NCBI GenBank assembly: GCA_949987565.1
Contig: OX465105.1
Location: 4,236,159 to 4,300,158 of the forward strand
Length of the DNA: 64,000 nucleotides
Direction of reading: 5' to 3'
Origin: Luidia sarsii
Taxonomy: Eukaryota; Echinodermata; Asteroidea; Paxillosida; Luidiidae
Part shown: positions 12,000-22,885 of the stretch, piece by piece
Numbering within the stretch: position 1 is the stretch's first letter
Layout of the letters: the number at the start of each line of letters is the position of its first letter
Made by a program: the position numbers and the translations under genes
Notes under the pieces: generated by a model
Database searches by the model: none
Seen by the model: only the letters and a program-made list of their open reading frames with translations
Told to the model about the DNA's origin: nothing

Positions 12000-12496
12000 T
12001 TGCGCAAACCATTCACCTCGTCTATAGCAATTCGTTCAAGTTCAAAAAATCGTCAGTGCCCGAGTAGTCTACCAGTAACGTAAGAGCAAACCCTGCCCCG
12101 GGCGCGTATTAGGGGCAATTTTCATAAAAGTATCATAAATGGACGTGTCGGATTGTTGTTAAAGAAAAAAATACGACAGAAGAAGATTACGACACCCCAT
12201 TTTTGATAATTGCCCCTAACCCTCCTACGAAAAAAAAACTTACGCATCCGAACCCTGATGAGGGTAAACCCTCATTGAATAACGTATACGTTCTCCTCGA
12301 TGCAAACTATACGACATTATCAAATCCAAGGAATAATTATAATCTTGCTGATCACAATCATTCTGCTGGCCAAAAAATAATTATGGCCACGACGAACATC
12401 TTCTCGCTTTGACCCAAGGAATCTTCTCTTTCTCTGTTTCTATTTAGTCATCATTAATTTTAAGTATTTTGTTTGCCTTATATTATTTTTTGTCAA
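12000..12496. other. Intergenic, no feature seen
   Basis: This A/T-rich DNA lies upstream of the sulfotransferase. It has a SINE-like fragment ending in AAACCCTCATTGAATAACGT and CTCCTCGATGCAAACT (about 12255-12312), words shared with the tRNA-derived repeats elsewhere in the window. Confidence 0.5.
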
Positions 12497-13250
12497 TACA
12501 AGAAACTTAAAGGTTTGCATTGCGGACAAAGTGGAAGGTTTGCGGTGAACCAAATTATCAATTTAGAAGTGAACTAAAAGTAAAACGAACTCTTCAATGT
12601 GAAAAAGAGGATAAATACACTGACAATAATGCAAGAAACTAAGGTTTGCATTGCGGACAAAGTGGAAGGTTTGCGGTGAACCAAATTATTTAGAAGTGAA
12701 CTAAAACGAACTCTTCAATGTGAAAAAGAGGATAAATACACTGACAATAATGCAAGAAACTAAGGTTTGCATTGCGGACAAAGTGGAAGGTTTCCGGTGA
12801 ACCAAATTATTTTAGAAGTGAACTAAAACTAACTCTTCAAGGTGAAAAAGAGGATAAATACACTGACAATAATGCAAGAAACTTGAAGATTTGCATTGCG
12901 GACAAAGTGGAAGGTTTGCGGTGTACCAAATTATTTTAGAAGTGAACTAAAACGAACTCTTCAAGGTGAAAAAGAGGATAAATACACTGACACTAATGCA
13001 AGAAACTTGAAGATTTGCATTGCGGACAAAGTGGAAGGTTTGCGGTGAACCAAATTATTTTAGAAGTGAACTAAAACGAACTCTTCAAGGTGAAAAAGAG
13101 GATAAATACACTGACACTAATGCAAGAAACTTGAAGATTTGCATTGCGGACAAAGTGGAAGGTTTGCGGTGAACCAAATTATTTTAGAAGTGAAACAGAA
13201 CTAGAAGTCTAGAACGAACTCTTCAATGTGAAAAAGAGGATTCACTGACA
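12497..13250 (+). repeat. About 124-bp tandem repeat, six copies
   Basis: Copies start near 12513, 12644, 12766, 12890, 13014 and 13138, each containing TTTGCATTGCGGACAAAG, GGTTTGCGGTGAACCAAATT and GAGGATAAATACACTGACA. It is non-coding. Confidence 0.92.
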
Positions 13251-14501
13251 CTATTGATCATAATTATATAGAGATGCGCAGAGAAAGCTCGAACGTAAAA
13301 TCAGTGAATAATAATAGAATTAGAAAGGTGAGAACAGATGATTTAGTTGAAAGCATGTTTCGCACCAACAACACTAGAAGGGCGTGACACTGAGGCCTAC
13401 ATAGGCATAAAAATATACCTATTATAGGACTTTAGACAACTTAGCAGCCTCGAGAATCGGCTATGGTCGATCATTGTTGGCAATGAATAAGAATTAGCTG
13501 CGCAAAGTACACCTGGATCAGTTTTATTGCAGGGTTGATACACATAAGTTAAGAAATGAACAGTTGAAAAGTTTACGTCAGTTCCAAAGAAAAATGTCTG
13601 GGGAGAATCGTCATGACTCGAGTAATTTTTAAGAGCCTTTTGGCAATTTGCATATGACTCAAGTATGACCTATGATTATCGCCCTATCGTAATGTCAAGG
13701 GTGCGATTTAATGAGCATTTTGGAAAAGGGTTTAATGGGACATTCGGGTGGATGAGTGTCAGAGCATAATAAATTATAGAGTCCTTGCTCTATGGTCAGA
13801 TCGAGTAATATGCATTGAACCTGAGACCATCCGAAAATAAAGTAACCATACATGTCCTGTACGTCCGAATGCGTTGGCGGCTGTGGCTACACAGTCGCAG
13901 ACTAGCGGTTGTTGTGAATTCCCATGACCTGCAGCCAATGGATTCGCAAACGATCCATAATACTTAAAATTATTATGGTCAAGGGAGTCCAAACGTTCCG
14001 TTCGCAATACTTTCGGAAACCGCAGACAATGAAACCGGCCGAGTGATCTTATTCAAACTATTGGTGGCGCACTTTGAAATTCTCCCCCCCCCCTCTTACT
14101 TCAAACAATGTAAACATTATTATATTAATGTTGTCAATAAAAGACGCAAATTTAATAGTTAACTTTACAAACAATAATACAAAAATGTTCAACAAATATT
14201 TTTAATTAATCATAGAGTGAAAATATGTATACTAAATTGGAAAACTAATGCTAGTGTAATACTTATATGTGTACGAGGCTGTACAATTTAAAAACCCGTG
14301 CGCGGTTGAAAGGTGCCTGTCGTCTGTAAAACAAGCAAGTCCCCAAAAAACTCCCATTTTCGAATTTCGTTGTTACGGAGTTGGCTGCCTGACCAGAGAA
14401 GTAGACAAGTATTATACGAGTAATAGTAGAGAGTCGTGGAAATGGGAAAAAGTAAGCGTTTGAAAAGATCAATCAATGACATTTCTGTATGTTCAGTGTG
14501 A
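13251..14501. other. Intergenic, no gene seen
   Basis: A/T-rich DNA between the divergent sulfotransferase and KMT5A genes. I find no exon-like or structured signal. Confidence 0.5.
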
Positions 14502-14645
14502 TAGTCCGAGTAACTTGGACCCGACAAGTCGCCCTTTTCTATCGATTTTTGAAATTTTGAGGTTCGGGTGACTGTCACCCGAACCTCAAAATTTCAAAAA
14601 TTCGATAGAAAAGGGCGACTTGTCGGGTCCAAGTTACTCGGACTA
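14502..14645. repeat. Near-perfect 144-bp palindrome (foldback MITE)
   Basis: Two arms of about 71 bp, TAGTCCGAGTAACTTGGACC inward to GGTTCGGGTGA, are reverse complements with a single-base indel. They meet at GTGACTGTCAC. Half copies (one arm only) are at 14847-14930 (divergent), 16029-16104, 16969-17046 and 35998-36070, so it is a dispersed family. Confidence 0.92.
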
Positions 14646-15862
14646 AGTGTGATAAACGTTTTTGATGTGTTTCAATTTCAAATTCAATCATGAGTTTTTT
14701 GTTTTGCTTTTTGCTACATCATGATCAAATGCTAACAACAAACTACGAACGTTAATCAGGGCCCAGGCTAGTCCCAGTACATTGATACCTCCATGAATGG
14801 CATGATGATACTGATTAATGTCGTGATTATTTACTAATACTAGTGTGAGTAGTCCGAGTAACTTGGAGAGTCTTAGTTGCAGTAACCGTAACCCTCATCC
14901 TCCCGAAGGTCGGAGACCTGAGGGTTACGGGAACGTATGTACAAAATTATAGCGAGGTTTTTGTTTTTACCATTTTGGAAACACCACTGTCCCGATCGCC
15001 CCCTTTTTCCACCCTTTTGAAAATCGCCACAAACAATCTAAGGACATGCACTTGATCCCAAATGTATACTGAATGTGATCAGATAACTCAAAACATCGTG
15101 GGTAAAATACTTTTCCGAAAAACGGGCAGAAACTCACCAAAATACTGTCTGTAAATGTCCCGTCAACGTCTCCGCCAGGTTCGGAATCCGAACCTGGCGC
15201 CTCGACCAATCAGCGCTTAGTCTCGTGACGTATATCCCGCACGACGGTTATTTGCTGTTTCGCAATAACAGTCCACACTCGTGGTGCGCGCGCATATCCA
15301 TGGTTGTATACAGTACCAGTCGGCTCTTCACAGGACGATGACCTGCGCGCGCACCACGTCTTCGCAGCAAGGCGCTATACCGTACTACAGGGACCAGACT
15401 GCCAGTTACATGGACAGTTGCACACAGGTGCTTGGTATGTAAACCACATTTGCTTGAAATCTTGGGCCAAATGAAGCAGTATTTTATGAGTTATGCTGAA
15501 TCTGCTGATCCCTATGCCACAGCACTTGTGAACGTTACACAGAAGCCTATGGGAAAAAAGCCTAGTTATCTGTGGGGTTCCGGTCAGGAGAGCAGCGGAC
15601 GACGTAGAACCCCACAGTTCTGGGGGTAGTGACTTTAGGGTCCAAGGAAACCGAGTATGGCAACGCGTGAATTTAATCTTTGAAAAAATACCCCCGACCA
15701 AAATCCCCAGATTTACCCTCCAAAACAGCTGTGAAACCGTCCCACGCGCCCATTGAGGATTCAGTGAGAATTACAAATTCCAATTTGTTTTACTCACGTT
15801 TGGGAAAAGGGAGAAATTTCCCCTCAGTTGATCGAGAACGGATCGACGAGCCGAGTTGTGGT

Positions 15863-15894
15863 GGCCATCTTGGATTTGAAACTCCATGACGTCA
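15863..15894 (+). promoter_or_regulatory. Candidate YY1 and CRE sites upstream of KMT5A
   Basis: A GGCCATCTTGG (YY1-type core) at about 15862-15872 and a full palindromic TGACGTCA (CRE) at 15887-15894 lie about 0.73 kb before the KMT5A ATG. These are sequence matches only; no start site is evident. Confidence 0.35.
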
Positions 15895-16104
15895 CGATGT
15901 GCGGGCAGGTTCCGGTGCGGAGTGGTCTGCGGAAGTGTGTGCGCGCGCGGTGCGATGTCCCGGACGTTGCTTTGCACTGCTGTTCAGGAAACAGTCGTAG
16001 GGCTCAACCCATTTTTTTTTTTTAACTGCAGTCACCCGACCCTCAAAATTTCAAAATTTGATTAAAAAAGGGTGACCTGTCGGGTCCAAGTTACTCGGAG
16101 TAGA

Positions 16105-16380
16105 CACTGACTTAGTGACAGTGTGACTGTGACTGTGAGTGTGAGTCACACGTACAGTACTCACTACTCAGTAGTATATTGCTAGTTTTACTACTAGTAC
16201 TACTACTAGTACTGACTTACTATAATAAGTACTAGTAGTAGTAAGTACCACTAAGTATATAGTAACACTCACTCACACAGTATGCTTGTTGTACTACAGT
16301 ACATGTAGTTCAGTACTACAGTACATGTACTAGTTCAGTACTACTGCTAGTGCTAGTACTAGTCAGTAGTTGCTGTAACC
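16105..16380. repeat. Low-complexity GTGACTGT / TAGTACTA stretch
   Basis: Short palindromic words (CTAGTACTAG, AGTACTACAGTACATGTAC) and GTGACTGTGA runs fill the DNA just upstream of KMT5A exon 1. Confidence 0.75.
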
Positions 16381-16616
16381 ACAAACTTATAAAGCTAAAA
16401 CTTAAGTATATTGCTTGGTGCCTTGCTTCTGTAACTTTTTAAACAGTGTGGAAATGTGCAGTCTACAATTAACCAAAAAATAAATAAAAATAAAAATACT
16501 GCGGGGGAGAAATGATAAAACTACGCCATACTTTGTTTTTCTCAACTTTGTTTTTGGTGTGTGCTTTTTGCGGTTCTTTTTGAATCAAAGGAAATCGCCG
16601 CCAGAAGAAAGGAGCG

Positions 16617-19600
16617 ATGGCCGCCGGCGTTGGCCCGAGTGCTGTGCCAGCCGAATCAGCCACGGTCACGGCAGACAAGGCGTGCAAATCAGAGAGTCCA
16701 GTCCAAACACAAACGGTGAGCGGCACTGAGCAGTTTGCAGTCAATGATGTGTTTCAATTTCAAATTCAATCATGAGTTTTTTGTTTCGCAGTGGCTGTTG
16801 TTACGGCAGTCGTCCGTGTGGTTCCCTGACTTGATTGTCCTCAATGGGCGCGTGGGATGGTTTCACGGGTGTTTTGGGGGGTGAATCTGGGGATTTTGGT
16901 CGGGGGTATTTTTCAAAGATTAAATTCAAGCGTTGCCATAGCAGCCATACCCAGTTTCCTTGGACCCTACAGTCACGCGACACTCAAAATTTCAGAATTC
17001 GATAAAAAAAAAAGGGTGACCTGTCGGGTCCAACTTACTCGGACTAGACACTGACCTAGTGACAGTGTGACTGTGACTGTGAGTGTGAGTCACACCATGG
17101 TCAGTTGGTCACACGTACCCCCAGAACTGTGGGGTCCTACGTCGTCCGCTGCTCTCCCGACCGGAACCCCACAGGTAACTAGGCTTTTTTCACGGTCACG
17201 GCAGACAAGGCTTGCAAATCAGAGAGTCCAGTCCAAACACAAACGGTGAGCGGCACTGAGCAGTTTGCAGTCAAGTCCTAGATTCACGTCCGCCCAATCT
17301 TGTTACAATCTGTTTCTGCTCTAGACAATAGAATGCAGTGTAAGTAATTGACTTTGCGGTGCGTTTGATTAATACAGAAAGCAGCAAAATCCCCGTTGGA
17401 TGGGAGCGGCACACCGGGCAAAATCACCGACTTTTTCCCCAGGAGTCCGGAAGGCGGGACAGGCCAGGCGGACGTCTCTGAGAGAGCGGAGGAGGAGGAG
17501 GAGGAGGAGAAGAAACTCCTAGGTACACAGCCCACGGCATGGCTTGGATTTAGCAGCACCGGCCCTGTGGCCACAGACAGTTGGGAATTCTTGGGAATCC
17601 CCAACTGGCAGCGGTGTGGCAGTTTGGGGAGAAATACGTACGAGTAGTCTCAATCACAGCTGTTGTAGTACAGCCATCATATTCGGATCACTGTTCTGTC
17701 TGCTTGGGTTTAGAGACCCATTCCAGATGATGCCAAAATGGCATATAAATTTACAAGAAACAATGGCCAGATATATCCAAAATGGCATTTTCCCAACCGG
17801 CACATATGCACTAGATTACATGTTATCATGACCTTTGTCTTCATCACACTCACTGTGTTCGTCAAGTTAGTCAAGCTTTTCTGTGGTTGTAGCCATGCTG
17901 TCTGTCTGACTAAGTGGATTGGATGTGGGCTCTCCGTTTCCTGTTCCCCTCAGGAGCTGCCCTTGCCCTGCCACTCCCCGTGGGTCTTCTGACGCCAGAC
18001 ACCACGCCCACCAAGGACACCAAGCCCCGTCCACCCCGGAGGCTCTCGCTCCAGGGCCAGACCGCCGGCCCCGACCAGCCCGACCCGCAGGCCTCGGCAG
18101 AGCGCCCCCGCGCCGCGCACCGGCTGGAGTATGCGACGGCCGGTCACCAGGCCTCGGCCAAGGGGGAGGGACAGGCAGACAGTCCGCCGACAGACACACA
18201 GCCAGCGGGCACTGAGACAGAAAAGTCTGCCGGGAAGCCGAGCAGAAAGGGCAAAGGAAGACAGCGGAAATCCAAGTGAGTTCCTCCGACGGCGCTGACT
18301 ATCATTCCATGCTATCACTGGGAGATCAGTTATTCGTCATCATTATCACTTCAGCCGACCAACAGATTGCAGGGCTCCTTGGTATCAGCAGGGTTGGGGT
18401 CGACAGAATCGCACAGATTAAACCCATTGTTTCGTCCTGTGGAATGGTTGACATACCGGTAATCGCACAGAATGTAGCCACATCTTGTCCAGTGCGGCAG
18501 GGTTAGGATCGACAGAATCGCACAGATTAAACCCACTGTTTCGTCCTGTGGAATGGTTGACATACCGGTAATCGCACAGAATGTAGCCACATCTTGTCCA
18601 GTGCGGCAGGGTTAGGATCGACAGAATCGCACAGATTAAACCCACTGTTTCGTCCTGTGGAATGGTTGACATACCGGTAATCGCACAGAATGTAGCCACA
18701 TCTTGTCCAGTGCGGCAGGGTTAGGATCAACAGAAGCACACGGAATGCACCCACCATCGAGCCTTGTTGGAATGCAGCTATCTAAGTGTAGACAGAATCA
18801 CACAGAATGCACCCACTGTTGCATCTTATCAAGTGACGCGGGTGTTGGGGCAAACTAAGTCGCACAGGATTCAACCCCCTATCGCAGATGTACACGGCTC
18901 ATTATTTCCCATTGGCAATGACCCTGGATCACTCCTGGCTCTTCCTTCCAAGGCAATCCAGGCAGGTGCAGTCTCCCGGCATGACTCTCAAGGACTACTT
19001 CCCGGTCCGGCGAAGCAACCGCCAATGCAAGTCAGCGATAGAGGTGAGAAACGTCTCTCCACCATGGCTGTGGTATTCTGAAGGTCGGGATTGTCTGAGG
19101 GTTAATGTCTGTGCCATTTGCCAACTGGCAGGGCTGGGCATAACTTGGCGTACAATGGAAATTCTACCCTCAGGTCAAGATACAAAGCTCTTCCCCACTC
19201 TTCCCCATACGAGATTTGTCTCTGTGACAATGCCAACGAATCATTTATACTTTTGAACTGGGTAACCGGACCAAGGATTGATTTCGAGATCTGTCACAAT
19301 GTCAATTTCATGACCCTCACACAGCTTGACTGATGGGTAACCAACAGTGCAGTTGCAATCAGTCATGTTGCAAAATTGCAGATCAATTCTACACAATTAT
19401 ACTTCTATCATGGTCAAACAAAGGCCCTTTTTTAAAGGCAGGATGCTGCCAAAAATATGTATACAGTTGACATGATGTGATTTGTAGCTTGGTGATTGCG
19501 TATAGTCTCGATCTAGTCTCGACTTTGAGAAATTTCTCGACTTTGATGGCCGCAGCCCACTTCCTAAACAACTCGGGTCTCTTGTGCTTATTGTTAAGAA

Positions 19601-22600
19601 CTGCATGGAAAGATTTCCCCAGCTTTTTTCCCGCTGGCATTTTGACATCCAAAAGCCTGGCAGTACACTATTGTTCAGCTCGCGAGTGTCTAACTGCACG
19701 CAGTATATACAATGTAGTAGGGGTACATCCGTCCGGGCCCATGCGGGAGTTTTCCGTTGCGATGTCATACCCCCCGCAGTGACTGGCGTGCCATTCGCAA
19801 AGATGACGGGTTGCGGGAACGCGAATTCGACCACCGAATTCCGTGATTTTTCCCTCTTTATGAAACTCGTAGGTGAGTAGCACATAGGTAATTGTAGGTT
19901 GTTTTTAACGCCCAGTCAGATAACTCAACATTTTTCTCTGGGTTTCATCATTCCCCTTTAAGGCCCGGTAACATAATTGTTGGGTTTTTTTTTCTCCCCG
20001 CAGGCTGAGCAGACTAAGATGCTCCATGAGGCTATCTTGTCAGGCCAGGAAGAAGGAGCAGAGGTAATGACACCCACACCCATGCCTCTCTTGCCTTTCT
20101 TAGATTCACTTAAGTGATTCTAAAGCCCTTCGAGAAGGGTTAGCCCTACTCAACCTGTAATTGCCTGCTGAAAAATTAAATGCATGCAGCTCTGGCGGGA
20201 CCGGAGCTCGCGACGCCTGTTTTCTAGTGCAGACATCCCAACCATTGGACTACCGAGCTGGTTGAGGTCTTGTGGTGGGTTCGAATCTGTATACATGCAT
20301 GCAACTTGTCCGCGGATTTCCGCGTTTTATTTAATTCGGCCATTTAAAAAAAAAATATATATATATATATATATTTAAAAAAAGAAAAAAAAAAAATCAA
20401 AGTCATAAGTTGTCACAAACTACTCAGAATGCACCACAGAGCATCTAGAATCCAAAATTTTCCCGGGCCCTTAAGCAGGCCCCAAACCACACACCGTAAG
20501 GGCTTCGTGCTTCGCGCTCGCAGTTTCATTCGGACATTTTCCTCTTTTTTTGCAATTCAAGAGTTGCATGCCTGTGTATAGTAGTGGGTAGCGCGTTGCA
20601 GCACAGATTATGATATGATTTGGTGTCGAGCAGTGTGTACTTCAAGAAGGGTTGGCAGTGTAGGTGTCTAGGATGACAGTCAGTTTGAGTGACCTTGGAG
20701 CTGATTGCCGTCTGTCTCGTCTTGATCTGAAGGCGTGGTCCTCGCCCCTGATAACAGACAGCTTTTTTTTCTTTGAGACTTAAGGCTTTGCATGGTGGGT
20801 TAATCAATAGAGGAAGGTTTGCGGTGACACCATGTATAAGTTAATCACTATAAGGTCTCTTAAAACCCTAACCAGCATTGAAACCACAATTAACCACACA
20901 TGGTTTTTCCTGTGAGAAGATAAGGGCCATGCACCACGACATTCCACAGCGTGGTTTTTGTGGCGTTCTGTGGTATGTGAGCCTACACCTCTGTGGGCAC
21001 TGTGGTAAATTGTGGTATACAGTGCGTGTCCTGTGCAGGAGGTGCAAAGCGTTAGGGTTAAAGATGAGGTGTGGTTCTGAAAAGGTTCTTTTCAGAATCA
21101 CATCTCTTCTTGAAGAGACCTTAAACATGGTGTCAACGCAAACCTTCCTGTATCTTTTTTTTTTTTTTTTTTTTTTTTGCTCGTAGGTCGTGAACATCCC
21201 AGGCAAAGGTCGAGGGGTGGTGGCCACCAAGCTCTTCCACAAGGGGGACTTTGTGGTGGAGTATCACGGGGAGCACATTGACATTGGCCTGGCCAGAGAG
21301 AGGGAGAGAGAGTACGCAGCCAACCCCAGCATTGGCTGCTACATGTACTACTACAAGCACAAGAACAAGTCCTACTGGTAAGCCAATCATCTCAGACGAA
21401 TTTGAAGAGTAAACAAGAGATTGCCCAGAAAATCTGACTATATAGGCCAGTACTTGAACTGGAGACCTCTGGCCTAGGGATCTCCAGCACTCTAACCACT
21501 TGCGATATCTACTCGTGACAGCCTTCCCAAATACTCAAATATCTTTGCCAGGTGGGGGCGCAAGTAAGTAGCATTTAACCATTAACTGTCGTATATCTGC
21601 AGGGAGCTTGCTCCAATTGCTATTAAGATGCAAACAACAATTCGTTGTTAACCTAGTTAGAGGATCCATTTTTCTGTTTCAAACAAATTTCATTCATTTC
21701 AAGAATTGAGAGACTGACTTTTAGATTCCTAGCGCAGGGTCCTTTCTCTGCCAGGATCTGTAATGTGGCAGTAACCATCAGCTGCTATTGTAAATATTAA
21801 TTAAAATCGATCTCCATTGTGGATTTTGTACTATTGTGGCAGTAATAATCAGCCACTGTATATATCGTATTTGTAGCGTGGTCTGGGGACAGTGAGAACT
21901 CGATAATTTTATACAAAAATGTTTTTTTGGTGCTTTAAGGTTGTGGCAATTAATTTATTAAAGACAATGACAAAGAGCTTGTGGGTAAACTCACCCACAA
22001 AAGCAGTATCAGTATACTCACACACACTTCAACTGTCCAACACCTGACCAGAAAATGACCAAGAGCTCGTTGGAAAAGTGAACTCACCCACGGAAGCAGT
22101 GTAGTGCACTGCTACACACTACAACACCTGACCAGAACATGCCATAGCAGACACATTGTGTCATTTTGTTGGGTTGGGGACAAACCCCCTGTAGTCATGC
22201 AGCAATGCATACTGCACATCTGTACCCATCCTAACAAAATCCAACACGTGCAGACTGTTGGATTCTGTGAAGTTAGGTACCAATGAATTCCTAATTTCTG
22301 CGCAAATGTTGAATTTGATGTTGGTCATGTTCATCAGTAAGCCGTTTGCAAACATTTCGGCAAACTGCTTATCAGCGTCTACATGCAGTTGAAATTGAAA
22401 GTCAAAGATTTCAATCCCGGCAATGACTAGTTGACTATTGGTGGGAGGCCACCATCTAAGGGCTGGATAGCTCAGATGGAAGAACACTGGTACATTACTC
22501 CACAGGTCTCGGGTTCAAGTCCCGGTTCAGTCATATTTTTTTGATTTTTCAATTTTGAAATTCGTCATTGTTTTGTTCTAATTTTCTAATTTTCTAGTTT

Positions 22601-22885
22601 TCTAGTCCTATTTCTAATGAGTCATCTCCGTTTGGCTTTGTCACCGTCTATCTCTCTGGTTGTCTTGATGGCAGTGTGGATGCCACGTCCGAGTCAGGCC
22701 GCCTGGGCCGCCTACTGAACCACAGCAAGGCGGGCAACTGTACCACCCGTCTGGTCAGCATCCAGGGCCGGCCCTACCTGATCCTGGTGGCCGCCAGGAC
22801 AGTCAGTGCGGGCGAGGAGCTGGTCTACGACTACGGAGACCGGGACAAGGAGTCACTCCAGTCCCATCCGTGGCTGGCACTTTAA
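16617..22885 (+). CDS. KMT5A: Histone H4-K20 monomethyltransferase (PR-Set7/SETD8)
   Basis: This nuclear enzyme monomethylates H4 Lys20, a mark tied to chromosome condensation, S-phase control and repression. Exons are 16617-16715, 17378-17522, 17954-18275, 18953-19043 (18962 is an in-frame alternative acceptor), 20004-20063, 21187-21377 and 22675-22885. They join in frame to 372 aa, close to vertebrate isoforms. The N-terminal 240 residues are basic/low-complexity with an acidic run after GKITDFFPRS. A block LKDYFPVRRSNR matches the conserved region before the SET domain. The SET domain covers about 240-372, with GKGRGVVATKLFHKGDFVVEYHG, CYMYYYKHKNKSYC (Cys codon split by the last intron), LGRLLNHSK, and GEELVYDYGDR followed by HPWLAL at the end. 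The start ATG has a good context (GAGCGATGG). Divergent from the sulfotransferase and convergent with the EP400-family gene. Exons 2-5 are supported by frame and phase plus local similarity. Confidence 0.93.
16661..16744 (+). repeat. End of KMT5A exon 1 and donor, duplicated at 17191-17274
   Basis: The 84 bp from CACGGTCACGGCAGACAAGG through the donor GTGAGC to GCAGTCAA is repeated at 17191-17274 with one substitution. The second copy keeps the open frame and the splice donor but has no ATG of its own. Confidence 0.95.
17378..17522 (+). CDS. KMT5A: KMT5A exon 2: PIP-degron-like motif and acidic run
   Basis: The exon encodes KAAKSPLDGSGTPGKITDFF..., an ITDFF core like the PCNA-interacting (PIP) degron, then a seven-Glu run. 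It ends in phase 1 (CTA G) and joins the GA-starting exon at 17954 to restore Gly. The conserved Q of a classical PIP box is missing. Confidence 0.85.
18385..18735 (+). repeat. 109-bp tandem repeat, about 3.2 copies, in KMT5A intron
   Basis: The unit contains GACAGAATCGCACAGATTAAA, GTCCTGTGGAATGGTTGACA and ACATCTTGTCCAGTGCGGC. Copies start near 18398, 18508 and 18617. Confidence 0.93.
18953..19043 (+). CDS. KMT5A: KMT5A exon 4: DYFPVRRSNR block
   Basis: This encodes the second PIP-like segment, MTLKDYFPVRRSNRQCKS. It aligns with the vertebrate block that contains DFYPVRRSSR just before the SET domain. Two in-frame acceptors nine bases apart (exon start 18953 or 18962) would add or drop three residues. 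Confidence 0.85.
19044..20003 (+). other. KMT5A intron 4, no feature recognised
   Basis: Unique-looking intronic DNA. A 162-codon open frame on the opposite strand (19397-19885) has no family features and no conserved start. Confidence 0.5.
20120..20330 (-). repeat. tRNA-derived SINE-like copy
   Basis: The minus strand carries a tRNA-like core (GAGCTCGGTAGTCCAATGG to a B-box-like TCCGGTCCCGCC) of the same family as 39300-39600 and 43012-43075, here with a decayed B box. A (TA)n/A-rich stretch follows at 20345-20400. Confidence 0.6.
20812..21178. repeat. Foldback element next to KMT5A exon 6
   Basis: The element starts GGAAGGTTTGCGGTGACACC and ends in the complementary GTGTCAACGCAAACCTTCC. 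Internal arms GGTGTGGTTCTGAAAAGG and TTCTTTTCAGAATCACATC also pair. It runs into a T28 tract that forms the polypyrimidine tract of the acceptor at 21186. It is related to 30898-31215 and 63284-63485. Confidence 0.85.
21187..21377 (+). CDS. KMT5A: KMT5A exon 6: N-terminal half of SET domain
   Basis: Encodes VVNIPGKGRGVVATKLFHKG through CYMYYYKHKNKSYC. The last codon (TG|T) is split by a phase-2 intron, so a naive reading shows Trp instead of the conserved Cys. The SAM-binding GKGRGV loop is intact. Confidence 0.95.
21378..22458 (+). other. KMT5A intron 6: decayed SINE-like segment, else nothing
   Basis: A tRNA-like core in reverse orientation lies at about 21450-21540 (minus strand TTAGAGTGCTGGAGATCCC to GTTCAAGTACTGG). 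No other feature is seen in this part of the last intron. Confidence 0.5.
22459..22533 (+). repeat. tRNA-like core of a SINE
   Basis: GGCTGGATAGCTCAGATGG (A box) and CGGGTTCAAGTCCCG (B box with paired T stem) are present. The 7-bp acceptor stem GGCTGGA/TTCAGTC can pair with wobble, but the D and anticodon arms are broken. I call it tRNA-derived, not a functional tRNA gene. A relative is at 30390-30460. Confidence 0.65.
22675..22885 (+). CDS. KMT5A: KMT5A exon 7: C-terminal half of SET domain
   Basis: Encodes VDATSESGRLGRLLNHSKAG through GEELVYDYGDRDKESLQSHPWLAL and the stop TAA. The NHS and ELxYDYG motifs that bind SAM and complete the active site are intact. Confidence 0.95.

Larger units (their letters stand above)
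15545..17190. repeat. Nested inverted and direct duplications around KMT5A exon 1
   Basis: Block A (15555-15630, GTGGGGTTCCGGTCAGGAGA) recurs inverted at 17117-17187. Block B (15640-15770, AATACCCCCGACCAAAATCC) recurs inverted at 16838-16965. A third block (16029-16155) recurs directly at 16969-17110. The arms enclose KMT5A exon 1 and its upstream DNA. See the corresponding finding for the inferred event. Confidence 0.88.

Noticed and set aside
19397..19885. 162-codon open frame in KMT5A intron 4
   Set aside because: No recognisable domain, no repeat homologue in the window, and it overlaps equally long frames on the other strand.
21376..21378. Trp replacing a conserved Cys in the KMT5A SET domain
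   Set aside because: The TGG seen in the genomic frame is TG plus the intron's G. Splicing to T at 22675 gives TGT (Cys).
22459..22533. Functional tRNA gene
   Set aside because: A and B boxes and acceptor stem are present, but the D and anticodon arms do not fold properly; related SINE-like copies occur elsewhere. The same applies to 53573-53650.
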